Positions 16,152-22,451 of a stretch of 38,604 nucleotides of DNA are shown here, one piece after another. Source of the stretch: Gemmatimonadota bacterium. GTDB lineage: Bacteria > Gemmatimonadota > Gemmatimonadetes > Longimicrobiales > Gaopeijiaceae. Within the stretch, counting starts at the first letter, position 1. Each line of letters opens with the position of its first letter. The stretch covers positions 1-38,604 of the forward strand of contig PWLA01000137.1 in assembly GCA_003559555.1 (NCBI GenBank), in the 5' to 3' direction. A program made the translations under genes and the position numbers. Below the pieces are notes generated by a model. The model saw only the letters and a list, made by a program, of their open reading frames with translations. It was not told where the DNA came from and searched no databases.

Positions 16152-17102
16152 TCAGCCACCTCCCGCTGGCCCAGCCCTTCCCGGAAGGAGCGACCGGACC
16201 ACGAAGAGGAGATTCGCCGGCCGTTCGGCCAGTCGGCGCACGTACCATGGATACCAGGCCTGGCCGTAGCTGATGAGGACCCGGACCGCCGACCCCTCCC
16301 GGGCCAGCCGCTCCTGCAGATCGGTCCGGATCCCGTAGAGGAGCTGGAACTCCAGCGCCGTCTCCGGAAGCTCCAGGGTTCGGGCCCGCCTCCGGAGCTC
16401 CTCCACCAGCGCCTGGTCATGGGTGCCGAACGCCACCCGGGTACCCGGCGAGCCACGCCGGTGCTCCAGGAGGACCTGCCCCAGCTCCAGGAAGCGTTGG
16501 TCGATGGCTCCCCGGTCCCCGAGCGCCACCGCCGCCGGCTCCCGATAGGCGCCCTTCACCAGCCGGATGGCCGGATCCAGGGGGAGGAGCGCCTCCAGGT
16601 CGTCCGGCGTTCGGTGCAGATAGGCCTGCAGGCACACGCCCACGTGACGATAGCGGGATCGGAGGCTGTGGTAGGCCTCCAGCGTCCGGTCCACGTAGCT
16701 GGAATCCTCCATGTCCATCCACAGGGGGACGCCGGAGGATTCGGTGGCGGTGGCCAACCCATCCAGCGCCTCCCGGAAGAGCCCCTCGTCCACATCGATC
16801 CCAAGCTGGGTGGGCTTCACCGAGAGCTCCACGTCCAGGCCCCGCTCCCCGATGGCGCCCAGCGCCCTCCGGTACTCCGCCACCACCGCCTCCACCGCTC
16901 CCGGATCCTCCACGTTCTCACCCAGGAAGGTGAGGATCGTGGGCATCCCTCGTTCCTGCAGCGTCTGCGCCGCCGATGCCGCAGCATCCAGCTCTTCGCC
17001 GGGCATGAAGCGCCGCACGGCCCGTCGCACGGGAGGAAGTCGGGGCGCGAGGCGCCGAAGCGTCCGGCTCCGGGAGGCCCGAAGGAGGAGCCACCGGAGC
17101 AT
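16152..17102 (-). CDS. Proline dehydrogenase (monofunctional, FAD)
   Basis: This enzyme oxidises proline to pyrroline-5-carboxylate at the membrane face, passing electrons to quinone. The 316 residues match the Deinococcus/Thermus monofunctional class. Visible blocks are ELSVKPTQLG, DMEDSSYVD, CLQAYLHRT, the FAD-site LVKGAYRE, VAFGTHD and the C-terminal YGQAWYPWYVRRLAERPAN with the paired arginines that grip proline. No pyrroline-5-carboxylate dehydrogenase gene is adjacent, so the second step must be encoded elsewhere. The ATG overlaps the stop of the upstream membrane-protein gene (TGATG), making it the third member of a kinase/membrane-protein/enzyme run. Confidence 0.93.
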   Translation of the reverse strand: MLRWLLLRASRSRTLRRLAPRLPPVRRAVRRFMPGEELDAAASAAQTLQERGMPTILTFLGENVEDPGAVEAVVAEYRRALGAIGERGLDVELSVKPTQLGIDVDEGLFREALDGLATATESSGVPLWMDMEDSSYVDRTLEAYHSLRSRYRHVGVCLQAYLHRTPDDLEALLPLDPAIRLVKGAYREPAAVALGDRGAIDQRFLELGQVLLEHRRGSPGTRVAFGTHDQALVEELRRRARTLELPETALEFQLLYGIRTDLQERLAREGSAVRVLISYGQAWYPWYVRRLAERPANLLFVVRSLLPGRAGPAGGG

Positions 17103-17557
17103 CAGGCGGGCTCCCCGTCGTGCTGCCCCTGCCCGGTCCCGCCCCGGCTTCCCCAGCGCTCAAGGGCATCGGCACCCCACCGCCGAACGACCCACCAGCC
17201 CACCCCGAAGGCGATCACGAGGAGTCCTGCGTTCACCGCCGGCAGGACGCGATGCACGGACTCAGGGTCCAGGCCAGCCACCAGGAGAGTGCCCACACCC
17301 GCCGCCAGACCGAACCAGAGCACTCCTCCCGCGGTGAGCGCCGCCACGAAACGGGCCAACGGCGCCGTCATTCCCTGGCGAACCATGACCAGGGCGCTGA
17401 TCACCGACATGGGAAAGAGGGCGGCGCTGGCCATCTCCCGCAGGTACGCGGCCCGCCGGGGGAAGGTCGCCTCCACCAGCACACCGAAGTACACCGCCAG
17501 GAAGAACCAGAGCACCACTCCCAGGCCAGCCCCCACGGCCACCATCCGACCCGTCAT
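17102..17557 (-). CDS. Membrane protein with four predicted helices, unknown function
   Basis: Hydrophobic segments at about 5-27, 43-59, 69-93 and 103-124 of 151 residues give a compact four-helix membrane protein with a hydrophilic C-terminal tail rich in Gly and Gln. A conserved-looking FPRRAAYLREM loop follows helix 1. I do not recognise the family. Its start overlaps the stop of the kinase-receiver gene by 4 bp, and its stop overlaps the proline dehydrogenase start. This position suggests, without proof, a membrane partner of one of these products. Confidence 0.75.
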   Translation of the reverse strand: MTGRMVAVGAGLGVVLWFFLAVYFGVLVEATFPRRAAYLREMASAALFPMSVISALVMVRQGMTAPLARFVAALTAGGVLWFGLAAGVGTLLVAGLDPESVHRVLPAVNAGLLVIAFGVGWWVVRRWGADALERWGSRGGTGQGQHDGEPA

Positions 17558-18651
17558 GGGGAAGCCGCCTCCAGTGCCGTTGCGACTCCGTCCAGCAGCT
17601 CATCCACCGTCCAGGGCTTGGCTATCATGGGGAGATCGGCCACCCCCTCCCGACCGGCCACGCCCTCCCCCACGCCGGCGCCGCCGGAAGTGAGGACGAA
17701 GGGAACCGAACCGTGCTTTTCCCGGATGGCCTCATACAAGGCGAGTCCCCCCATCCGGGGCATGATCAAGTCGGCCAGAACCAGGTCGATATCCACCTCC
17801 GTAGTGCAGAAAAGCTCCAGCGCCTCCTCGCCGTCCGACGCCAGGAGTACCTGGTAGCCCTGCCGCTCCAGCACCCGGGCCACCGTCCGCCGGAGATCCT
17901 CCTGGTCATCCACCACCAGGATGGTTGCCGAGCCCCTGGAGCGATCGATCTCGGTCGGTTTCGTGGCCGTCGGCGAGTCCGCAGCCCAGTCCCTGTCAGC
18001 CACCGGAAAGAAGAGACGGACGGTGGTACCTTCGGCCGGTTTCGACTCCACCTGCAGGGCCCCGCGGTGCTCTCGCATCAGATCATCCACCATGGAGAGC
18101 CCCAACCCGCTTCCCTCCCCCGCTGCCTTGGTCGTGAAGAAGGGCGTCAGGACCGAGGAGAGTACCTGCGGCTCGATCCCGTTCCCGGAATCCCGAACCG
18201 AGAGGACCACGTAGCGACCCGGCTCCAGGGGCTGAGCCGAGCAGACCCGGTCGTTCCCGGAGGGCAGGGGCCCGCGCAAGCTCCGGAGCGTCGCTTCGAG
18301 CCGGATCTCGCCCTCGTCGCCCATGGCATCCCGGGCGTTGGTCAGCACGTTCAGGAGGGCCTGCTCCACGCTCACCGGGTCGGCCAGCACTGGAGGGAGG
18401 TCAGGCTCCACCGCCACGTCGAACCGGAAGGTGGCACTGAGCAAGCGGGAGAACATCGGGGCCAGCCCCCGGACCAGGCCTCCCATGTCGGTGGGCTCCG
18501 GAGCGAACTCCCGCTTTCGGCCGAAGGCCAGGAGATTCCGCGCCACCCATTCGTCGGAAAGGGCGATCCAGACCCCGCTCACCACCGCATAGATCGAGGT
18601 GACCACCAACGCCGAGCGGGTGGGTGACCACGAGGGAGACGGAGAGGCCAT
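17554..18651 (-). CDS. Histidine-kinase ATPase plus receiver hybrid lacking the His phospho-acceptor domain
   Basis: The 365 residues contain one N-terminal membrane helix (about 13-31, ending WIALSDEWVA). A complete HATPase_c domain follows, with N-box ALLNVLTNARDAM (98-110), G1 DSGNGI (154-159) and GEGSGLGLSMV (178-188). A receiver domain has acidic pair VVDDQED (246-252), phospho-Asp294 in LADLIMP, Thr321 and Lys345. The helix is joined directly to RNLLAFGRKREFAP, a stretch that normally follows the second DHp helix. The PAS sensor and the H-box helix that should lie between are absent, leaving no phospho-accepting His. The ATG at 18651 is my choice because the upstream frame is not protein-like. 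The gene overlaps the downstream membrane-protein gene. It could be an authentic decoy or regulator, a decayed kinase, or an assembly deletion. Confidence 0.85.
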   Translation of the reverse strand: MASPSPSWSPTRSALVVTSIYAVVSGVWIALSDEWVARNLLAFGRKREFAPEPTDMGGLVRGLAPMFSRLLSATFRFDVAVEPDLPPVLADPVSVEQALLNVLTNARDAMGDEGEIRLEATLRSLRGPLPSGNDRVCSAQPLEPGRYVVLSVRDSGNGIEPQVLSSVLTPFFTTKAAGEGSGLGLSMVDDLMREHRGALQVESKPAEGTTVRLFFPVADRDWAADSPTATKPTEIDRSRGSATILVVDDQEDLRRTVARVLERQGYQVLLASDGEEALELFCTTEVDIDLVLADLIMPRMGGLALYEAIREKHGSVPFVLTSGGAGVGEGVAGREGVADLPMIAKPWTVDELLDGVATALEAASP

Positions 18652-18829
18652 GGGCGTCTGACGATCCAGGGGACGAGCCGGAGTGAAAGTGCGTGACAGA
18701 GTGGCCCGACCACCTCCCTGGGGCAAGCCCCTTGTGCTTCGAGCCCTCGGGGCCCAGGATGCCGCTCGAGGGCGGAGCCACCGGGCCGTCTTGGACCTCC
18801 AACAATCGCGGAATGCGGGAGACCATGGG

Positions 18830-19894
18830 ATGGGCAAGCAGCGAGCCAGCCGGATTCAGGGGACGGGAAGCTTTCTGCCGCCTACGGTCCTGACCAACGC
18901 ACAGCTCTTTGAGCTGGACAGCATCCAGGCGGCATTTGACATCGAACGTGCCCGGGGTTCGCTCCGGGACGAACCAGACGCCGGGGCGCTCGAGCCCATG
19001 GAGGTCTTCGACCGCTGGGCCCGCCAGGTCACCGGAATCCGCGAACGCCGGGTGGTGGGTCCCCACGACGACCTCACCACCGAGGCCATGTGCGCCGAAG
19101 CCTCCCGCCGTGCGCTGGAACGAGCGGGGGTGGCTGCCGAGGACGTGGAGCTGATCCTGGTGGCCTCGGTCACTCCGGCCGACAACGTCCCCAACGCCGC
19201 CTGCACGGTGGGCGACCTCCTTGGGGTCCCGGACGCAGGCGGATTCACCCTGAACGGCGCGTGCACCGGCTTCGTCCACGCCCTGGCTGCGGCTCATGGC
19301 TTCATCCAGAGCGGCACGGCGGAGGTGGTCCTGGCCGTGGCCGGAGACGTCCTCACCCGGATCACCGACTACGGTGATCCGACCACCGCGGTTCTCTTCT
19401 CCGACGGTGCTGCCGCGGCTGTCCTGACCGCCGGCAGCGAGCCCGGGATCCTGGGCCCGCCCTTCCTCTCCGCTGACTACGCTCGGGAGCACCTCTACAT
19501 CGTGGGCCAGGGATGGGAGACCGAGGCCGAGCCTCACCCCCGGCTCCGGATGGGCGGAGGCCCCCGGGTCCTTCGACGGGCGATTCAGGCCATGGCCAAG
19601 GCAGCCGACCATGCCCTGGAACGGGCGCACCTGGACTGGAGCTCGGTGGACCTGGTCGTCCCACACCAGGCGAACCTCCGGATCACCCGGGGGCTGGAGA
19701 ACCACCTGGAGCTGTCCGGGGGTCGGGTCGTGCACACCATCGAGCGCTACGGAAACTGCTCGGCGGCCACGGTGGGGGTGGCCCTGGACGAAGCCCTCCG
19801 CGGCCGACATGGTCCCCTCCCCGATCCGGCCCGGGTTGTGCTCACCGCCGTGGGCGGCGGCTACACCACGGCCGGTCTGGTGGCCGACATCTGA
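18830..19894 (+). CDS. fabH: Beta-ketoacyl-ACP synthase III (FabH-like)
   Basis: FabH starts fatty-acid synthesis by condensing acyl-CoA with malonyl-ACP. The Cys-His-Asn triad is visible: Cys145 in NGACTGF, His279 in VPHQANLRI and Asn309 in YGNCSAATVG. The 354 residues exceed typical FabH (about 320-330) because of an inserted segment at roughly 25-58 between TVLTNAQL and FDRWARQVTGIRERR. That insert lies near the acyl-CoA entrance in known structures and may alter the primer. The ATG at 18830 follows GGGAG with a 7-nt spacer. The gene stands alone, divergent from the kinase gene, away from acpP, fabD or fabG, so a specialised synthase is as likely as housekeeping FabH. Confidence 0.88.
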   Translation: MGKQRASRIQGTGSFLPPTVLTNAQLFELDSIQAAFDIERARGSLRDEPDAGALEPMEVFDRWARQVTGIRERRVVGPHDDLTTEAMCAEASRRALERAGVAAEDVELILVASVTPADNVPNAACTVGDLLGVPDAGGFTLNGACTGFVHALAAAHGFIQSGTAEVVLAVAGDVLTRITDYGDPTTAVLFSDGAAAAVLTAGSEPGILGPPFLSADYAREHLYIVGQGWETEAEPHPRLRMGGGPRVLRRAIQAMAKAADHALERAHLDWSSVDLVVPHQANLRITRGLENHLELSGGRVVHTIERYGNCSAATVGVALDEALRGRHGPLPDPARVVLTAVGGGYTTAGLVADI

Positions 19895-19974
19895 GGCGTC
19901 CCCCCCTTTCCGGGCTCGATTCGACCACTCGCCCTGGCACGACCCCTTCAGGGTGGCTCGAGGCGTTCCGGGGT

Positions 19975-20008
19975 CCAGCTGCCCCCGGCGGCCAGCTGCC
20001 CCCGGCGG
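19975..20008. repeat. Perfect 17-bp tandem duplication
   Basis: CCAGCTGCCCCCGGCGG occurs twice head to tail (19975-19991 and 19992-20008) in the 177-bp gap between the convergent fabH-like and barrel genes. It looks like a recent slippage duplication. Nothing else but a run of six As (20061-20066) is evident in the gap. Confidence 0.9.
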
Positions 20009-20071
20009 ATAGGGGGATTCCGGCATCCAACCCATCCGGTCCAATTCATCGCGGTGTGGGAAAAAAGCCCG

Positions 20072-20764
20072 TCAGAACCCGACGTCGTACCCCAGGCTGA
20101 AAGCGAAACTCCGGTTCCGGGCGTCCAACGTCCCGCCGGATCCCTCCAACCGGCTCAGCCCACGGGTCAGGCGGCCATCCAGGATCAGCGCCCCTCCCAC
20201 CACCGGCAGCTCCCAGACGAGTCCCAACCCGAAGACCGCGCCCTGGTCCGCAGCGTTGACCACCGACTCCGCACCCTCGAATCCGCCGATGGCGCAATCG
20301 TCACTCAAACCGGGGCCCTCCCCACCGGTGGGAACGATGCTACAGTTCAGCCTCCAGGCGAGAGCCGGTCCCCCCTCGCCGTACCCCCGCAGGGCTCCCC
20401 CACCCACCGGAAGAGGGAATCCCAGCCGAAGGACCACCGGAACCTCAACATAGTCGAGGGCGAAGTCCTCGAAGGTGGGATGTTCATCGCCGGCGAAGGT
20501 TGCCGCCCCGGCTCCCTTCGCGACGTAATGCACCTCCGGAGCGAGACTCAGAGGGCCCATCGACAGAAGCGTCACGGCGAACCCGCCAGTGAAGCCGGCC
20601 CGGGAATCGGATCGGGTCACATCAGCTCCCACCAGGTCGGAGAGGCTCAGACCACCCCGGACCCCCATCTGGGCCGACGCAGACGAGAGTGGAACTGCTG
20701 TCAGCATCGTCGCCGCCAGCACCCACACCAAGACCCGACTCCGTCGGATGTCTCCGGCATTCAT
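20072..20764 (-). CDS. Outer-membrane beta-barrel protein (PF13568-like)
   Basis: The 230-residue protein has an export signal (about 1-31, VLVWVLAATMLTAVPLSSASAQ). Barrel strands follow, beginning MGVRGGLSLSDLVG, with LSLAPEVHYVAKGAG, VEVPVVLRLGFPL, LRGYGEGGPALAWRL and a closing FAFSLGYDVGF. That order (self-labelling first strand, APEVHY-type strand, YVEVPVVLRL, C-terminal Phe) matches the bacterial outer-membrane barrel family often called porin-like PorT/OMP_b-brl_2. Two cysteines about 20 residues apart (NCSIVP and DDCAIG) may form a disulphide in a loop. The ATG at 20764 follows GAGGTG with a 6-nt spacer. On the minus strand six Ts follow the stop with only a poor stem. Function unknown. 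Confidence 0.82.
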   Translation of the reverse strand: MNAGDIRRSRVLVWVLAATMLTAVPLSSASAQMGVRGGLSLSDLVGADVTRSDSRAGFTGGFAVTLLSMGPLSLAPEVHYVAKGAGAATFAGDEHPTFEDFALDYVEVPVVLRLGFPLPVGGGALRGYGEGGPALAWRLNCSIVPTGGEGPGLSDDCAIGGFEGAESVVNAADQGAVFGLGLVWELPVVGGALILDGRLTRGLSRLEGSGGTLDARNRSFAFSLGYDVGF

Positions 20765-20957
20765 CGCATTCACCTCACGGCAGGGGGATCTGGATTCGTG
20801 CAGCGTCCGGATTCGCCAGGACCTCCGACCCGGGCCCATTGGCAGATCCGCACCCTCTGTTCCTCCAACGGCCTCTTGATCTACCACCAGCTTCAATGTA
20901 CTCCCGGAGGAGGGCGTTCGACACCGCGCTTGACAGATCGGACCCGGTTCCCCCACC

Positions 20958-21053
20958 ATGGTCGTCATGATGCAGCGAGCGCGATTTACCGGCCTGACCC
21001 CCTTCTTTACGACCCGTACCCCGGGCCGCAGGGAGCTGTGCATGCCGATCTGA
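20958..21053 (+). CDS. Candidate phenylalanine leader peptide
   Basis: A 31-codon ORF ends at TGA 21051-21053. It contains Phe codons at 20985 and, in tandem, 21003 and 21006, in the local sequence LTPFFTTRTPGR. Translation could also start at the ATGs at 20967 or 20970. No convincing Shine-Dalgarno sequence precedes any of them, which is the main weakness. A consensus -35 (TTGACA, 20930-20935) lies upstream but without a recognisable -10 at normal spacing. The tandem Phe codons sit 11 nt before RNA segment 2 of the competing hairpins, as needed for ribosome-stalling control of the aroQ/pheA genes that follow. Of the gene-free stretch 20765-20957 nothing else is recognised. Confidence 0.55.
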   Translation: MVVMMQRARFTGLTPFFTTRTPGRRELCMPI

Positions 21054-21088
21054 CGCACTCGCACTCCCCTGGAAGCGGCGGCCCGTGG
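21019..21088 (+). promoter_or_regulatory. Antiterminator of the phe attenuator (segments 2:3)
   Basis: Segment 2 (CCCCGGGCCGC, 21019-21029) can pair with the 5' arm of the terminator (21078-21088) in 10 of 11 positions. Beneath it, CAGGGAG (21029-21035) can pair with CTCCCCTG (21063-21070) with one bulge. Segment 1 (CGGCCTG, 20990-20996) can instead pair with 21022-21028, enclosing the tandem Phe codons and freeing the terminator. This is the classic 1:2 / 2:3 / 3:4 attenuator geometry. It was paired by eye, and no folding energy was calculated. Confidence 0.6.
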
Positions 21089-21111
21089 AATTTCCACGGG
21101 CCGCTTTTTTT
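21078..21111 (+). terminator. Strong intrinsic terminator before chorismate mutase (attenuator 3:4)
   Basis: Arms 21078-21090 and 21092-21104 are perfect 13-base complements (practically an 11-bp stem with an AATTT loop), followed by seven Ts (21105-21111). It lies only 21 bp before the chorismate mutase ATG and points into it. There is no upstream plus-strand gene to terminate, since the nearest ends at 19894, so a regulatory role for the downstream genes is the simplest reading. Confidence 0.9.
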
Positions 21112-21132
21112 GTATCCTGCAGCGAGGCTCCA

Positions 21133-21498
21133 ATGACAGCTTCACCATCTCCCAAGGAAAGCCGCACCTCCAAACCACCGAACGGTCGCGAGACGCTCAC
21201 TCCCGATCCAATTGCCCAACTACGCTCCCGAATCGAGGAAATGGACCGGGAGCTGGTGCAGCTCTTGGCCCGGCGCTGCCAGTTGGCTCAGGCCGTCGGA
21301 GAGCAGAAAAGGAGCAATGGACTACCCATGGTGGATCCGGCCCGGGAGGCCAGCGTGGTCCGCTCGGCCGCCGCCAGCGCCCGATCCCAGGGGCTGGACG
21401 CGGAGGGTGTGCGCCAGATCCTCTGGTGCGTCATCGGGCTGGCCCGCCAGGCCCAGGTGGACCCGCGTCCCCACCCCTCCGACTGTGAAACCCCATGA
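21133..21498 (+). CDS. aroQ: Chorismate mutase, AroQ type
   Basis: This enzyme rearranges chorismate to prephenate, the branch step toward phenylalanine and tyrosine. The 121 residues form a single all-helical AroQ domain after a Ser/Pro-rich, unstructured start of about 28 residues. The family pattern is complete: LRSRIEEMDRELVQLLARR, then VGEQKRSNGLPMVDPARE, and a last helix ending GLARQAQ, with the Arg, Lys, Asp-Arg-Glu and Gln positions that bind chorismate. The ATG at 21133 has GAGG with a 5-nt spacer and begins 21 bp after the intrinsic terminator. Its stop overlaps the prephenate dehydratase ATG by 4 bp (21495-21498), so the pair behaves as a split P-protein. Confidence 0.92.
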   Translation: MTASPSPKESRTSKPPNGRETLTPDPIAQLRSRIEEMDRELVQLLARRCQLAQAVGEQKRSNGLPMVDPAREASVVRSAAASARSQGLDAEGVRQILWCVIGLARQAQVDPRPHPSDCETP

Positions 21499-22451
21499 GC
21501 GCATCGGCGGCAGATACGCGCGTCCCGGCCCCCCCACCCCGCGTGGCCTTCCAGGGCGAGCCCGGCGCGTTCAGCGAGGAGGCCATCCGGGCCCACCTGG
21601 GCGACGAGGCGATTCCCCTTCCCTGCCCCGGCTTCCCGGAGCTGGTGCAGGGGGTAGCCGCCGGCGACGCGGAGCTGGGGATGATCCCCGTCGAGAACTC
21701 ACTGGCCGGGAGCGTGGCCCCGGCCTACGACGCCCTCATGGACGCTCCGGTGGAGATCCTGGCCGAGGTGATCCGCCCCATCCGGCTCTGCCTCATGGGG
21801 ACGGCTGACGCCCACATGGACGCGCTCGTACGGATCATCTCCCATCCGGTGGCGTTGGCCCAGTGCACCGGCTTCCTGCGGGGGCTGAACGACGTGGAGG
21901 GGGTAGCGGTCCACGACACCGCAGGCGCCGCTCGACAGGTGGCCCGGAAGCAGGACCCCACGGTGGCGGCGGTGGCCCCCCGGGGAGCCGCCGAGCGTTA
22001 CGGGTTGAAGCTACTGGCGGAGGGGATCCAGGACCGGCCCGACAACCAGACCCGCTTCTACCTGATCCGCCGCTCCACCCCCACCAACAGTTCTCTGGGA
22101 CAGAACCGATCGGCCCAGAACGATGCGGGTTCCGTACCCGCCCAGGACGGCCTGAAGACCGTCATCGTGATGGATCTGGACGACCGACCCGGCTCCCTGG
22201 CCGGGGCTCTGGAACCGCTGGCTGCCCGGGGGCTGAATCTCTCCCGGATCGAGTCGCGGCCCGCTCCCACGCCCTGGACCTATCGCTTCGTCGTGGACCT
22301 CCGGCACCCCAGTCCGGCCGACGCCGTGACGGAGGCCCTGGACGAACTGGCCCGACGCACCCGGGCCATGCGGGTGCTGGGGACCTTCCCCGCGGCCCCG
22401 CCGGCCGTGGGACCTTCGGTCAGCCCTCCTCCGCCAGACCAGCCTCGGTGA
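21495..22451 (+). CDS. pheA: Prephenate dehydratase with ACT domain
   Basis: PheA decarboxylates and dehydrates prephenate to phenylpyruvate, the precursor of phenylalanine. Of 318 residues, about 15-195 are the dehydratase domain: VAFQGEPGAFSEEA, the loop MIPVENSLAGSV, ISHPVALAQC and NQTRFYLI. An ACT domain covers about 215-300 with VIVMDLDDRPGSLAGAL and LSRIESRPAPTPWTYRF. The ESRP motif is the Phe-binding signature, so feedback inhibition is expected. A 25-residue Ser/Gln/Asn-rich linker separates the domains. The gene is translationally coupled to chorismate mutase. Its last 32 bp (22420-22451) overlap the end of the convergent M20 peptidase gene, so the Pro-rich C-terminal tail of PheA is encoded antisense to that gene's C-terminus. 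Confidence 0.95.
   Translation: MSASAADTRVPAPPPRVAFQGEPGAFSEEAIRAHLGDEAIPLPCPGFPELVQGVAAGDAELGMIPVENSLAGSVAPAYDALMDAPVEILAEVIRPIRLCLMGTADAHMDALVRIISHPVALAQCTGFLRGLNDVEGVAVHDTAGAARQVARKQDPTVAAVAPRGAAERYGLKLLAEGIQDRPDNQTRFYLIRRSTPTNSSLGQNRSAQNDAGSVPAQDGLKTVIVMDLDDRPGSLAGALEPLAARGLNLSRIESRPAPTPWTYRFVVDLRHPSPADAVTEALDELARRTRAMRVLGTFPAAPPAVGPSVSPPPPDQPR

Noticed and set aside
18743-18773. 7-bp inverted repeat GCCCTCG/CGAGGGC between the kinase and fabH-like genes
   Set aside because: Long loop, no T-tract, and common by chance in GC-rich DNA.
20055-20071. Six Ts on the minus strand after the barrel gene as an intrinsic terminator
   Set aside because: The stem before the T-run is poor by eye, so I only mention it with the gene.
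20897-20970. Mini-ORF starting MYSRRR and overlapping the phe leader ATG by 4 bp
   Set aside because: No ribosome site and no Phe codon pattern except one; the overlap is probably chance, though it could couple translation to the leader.
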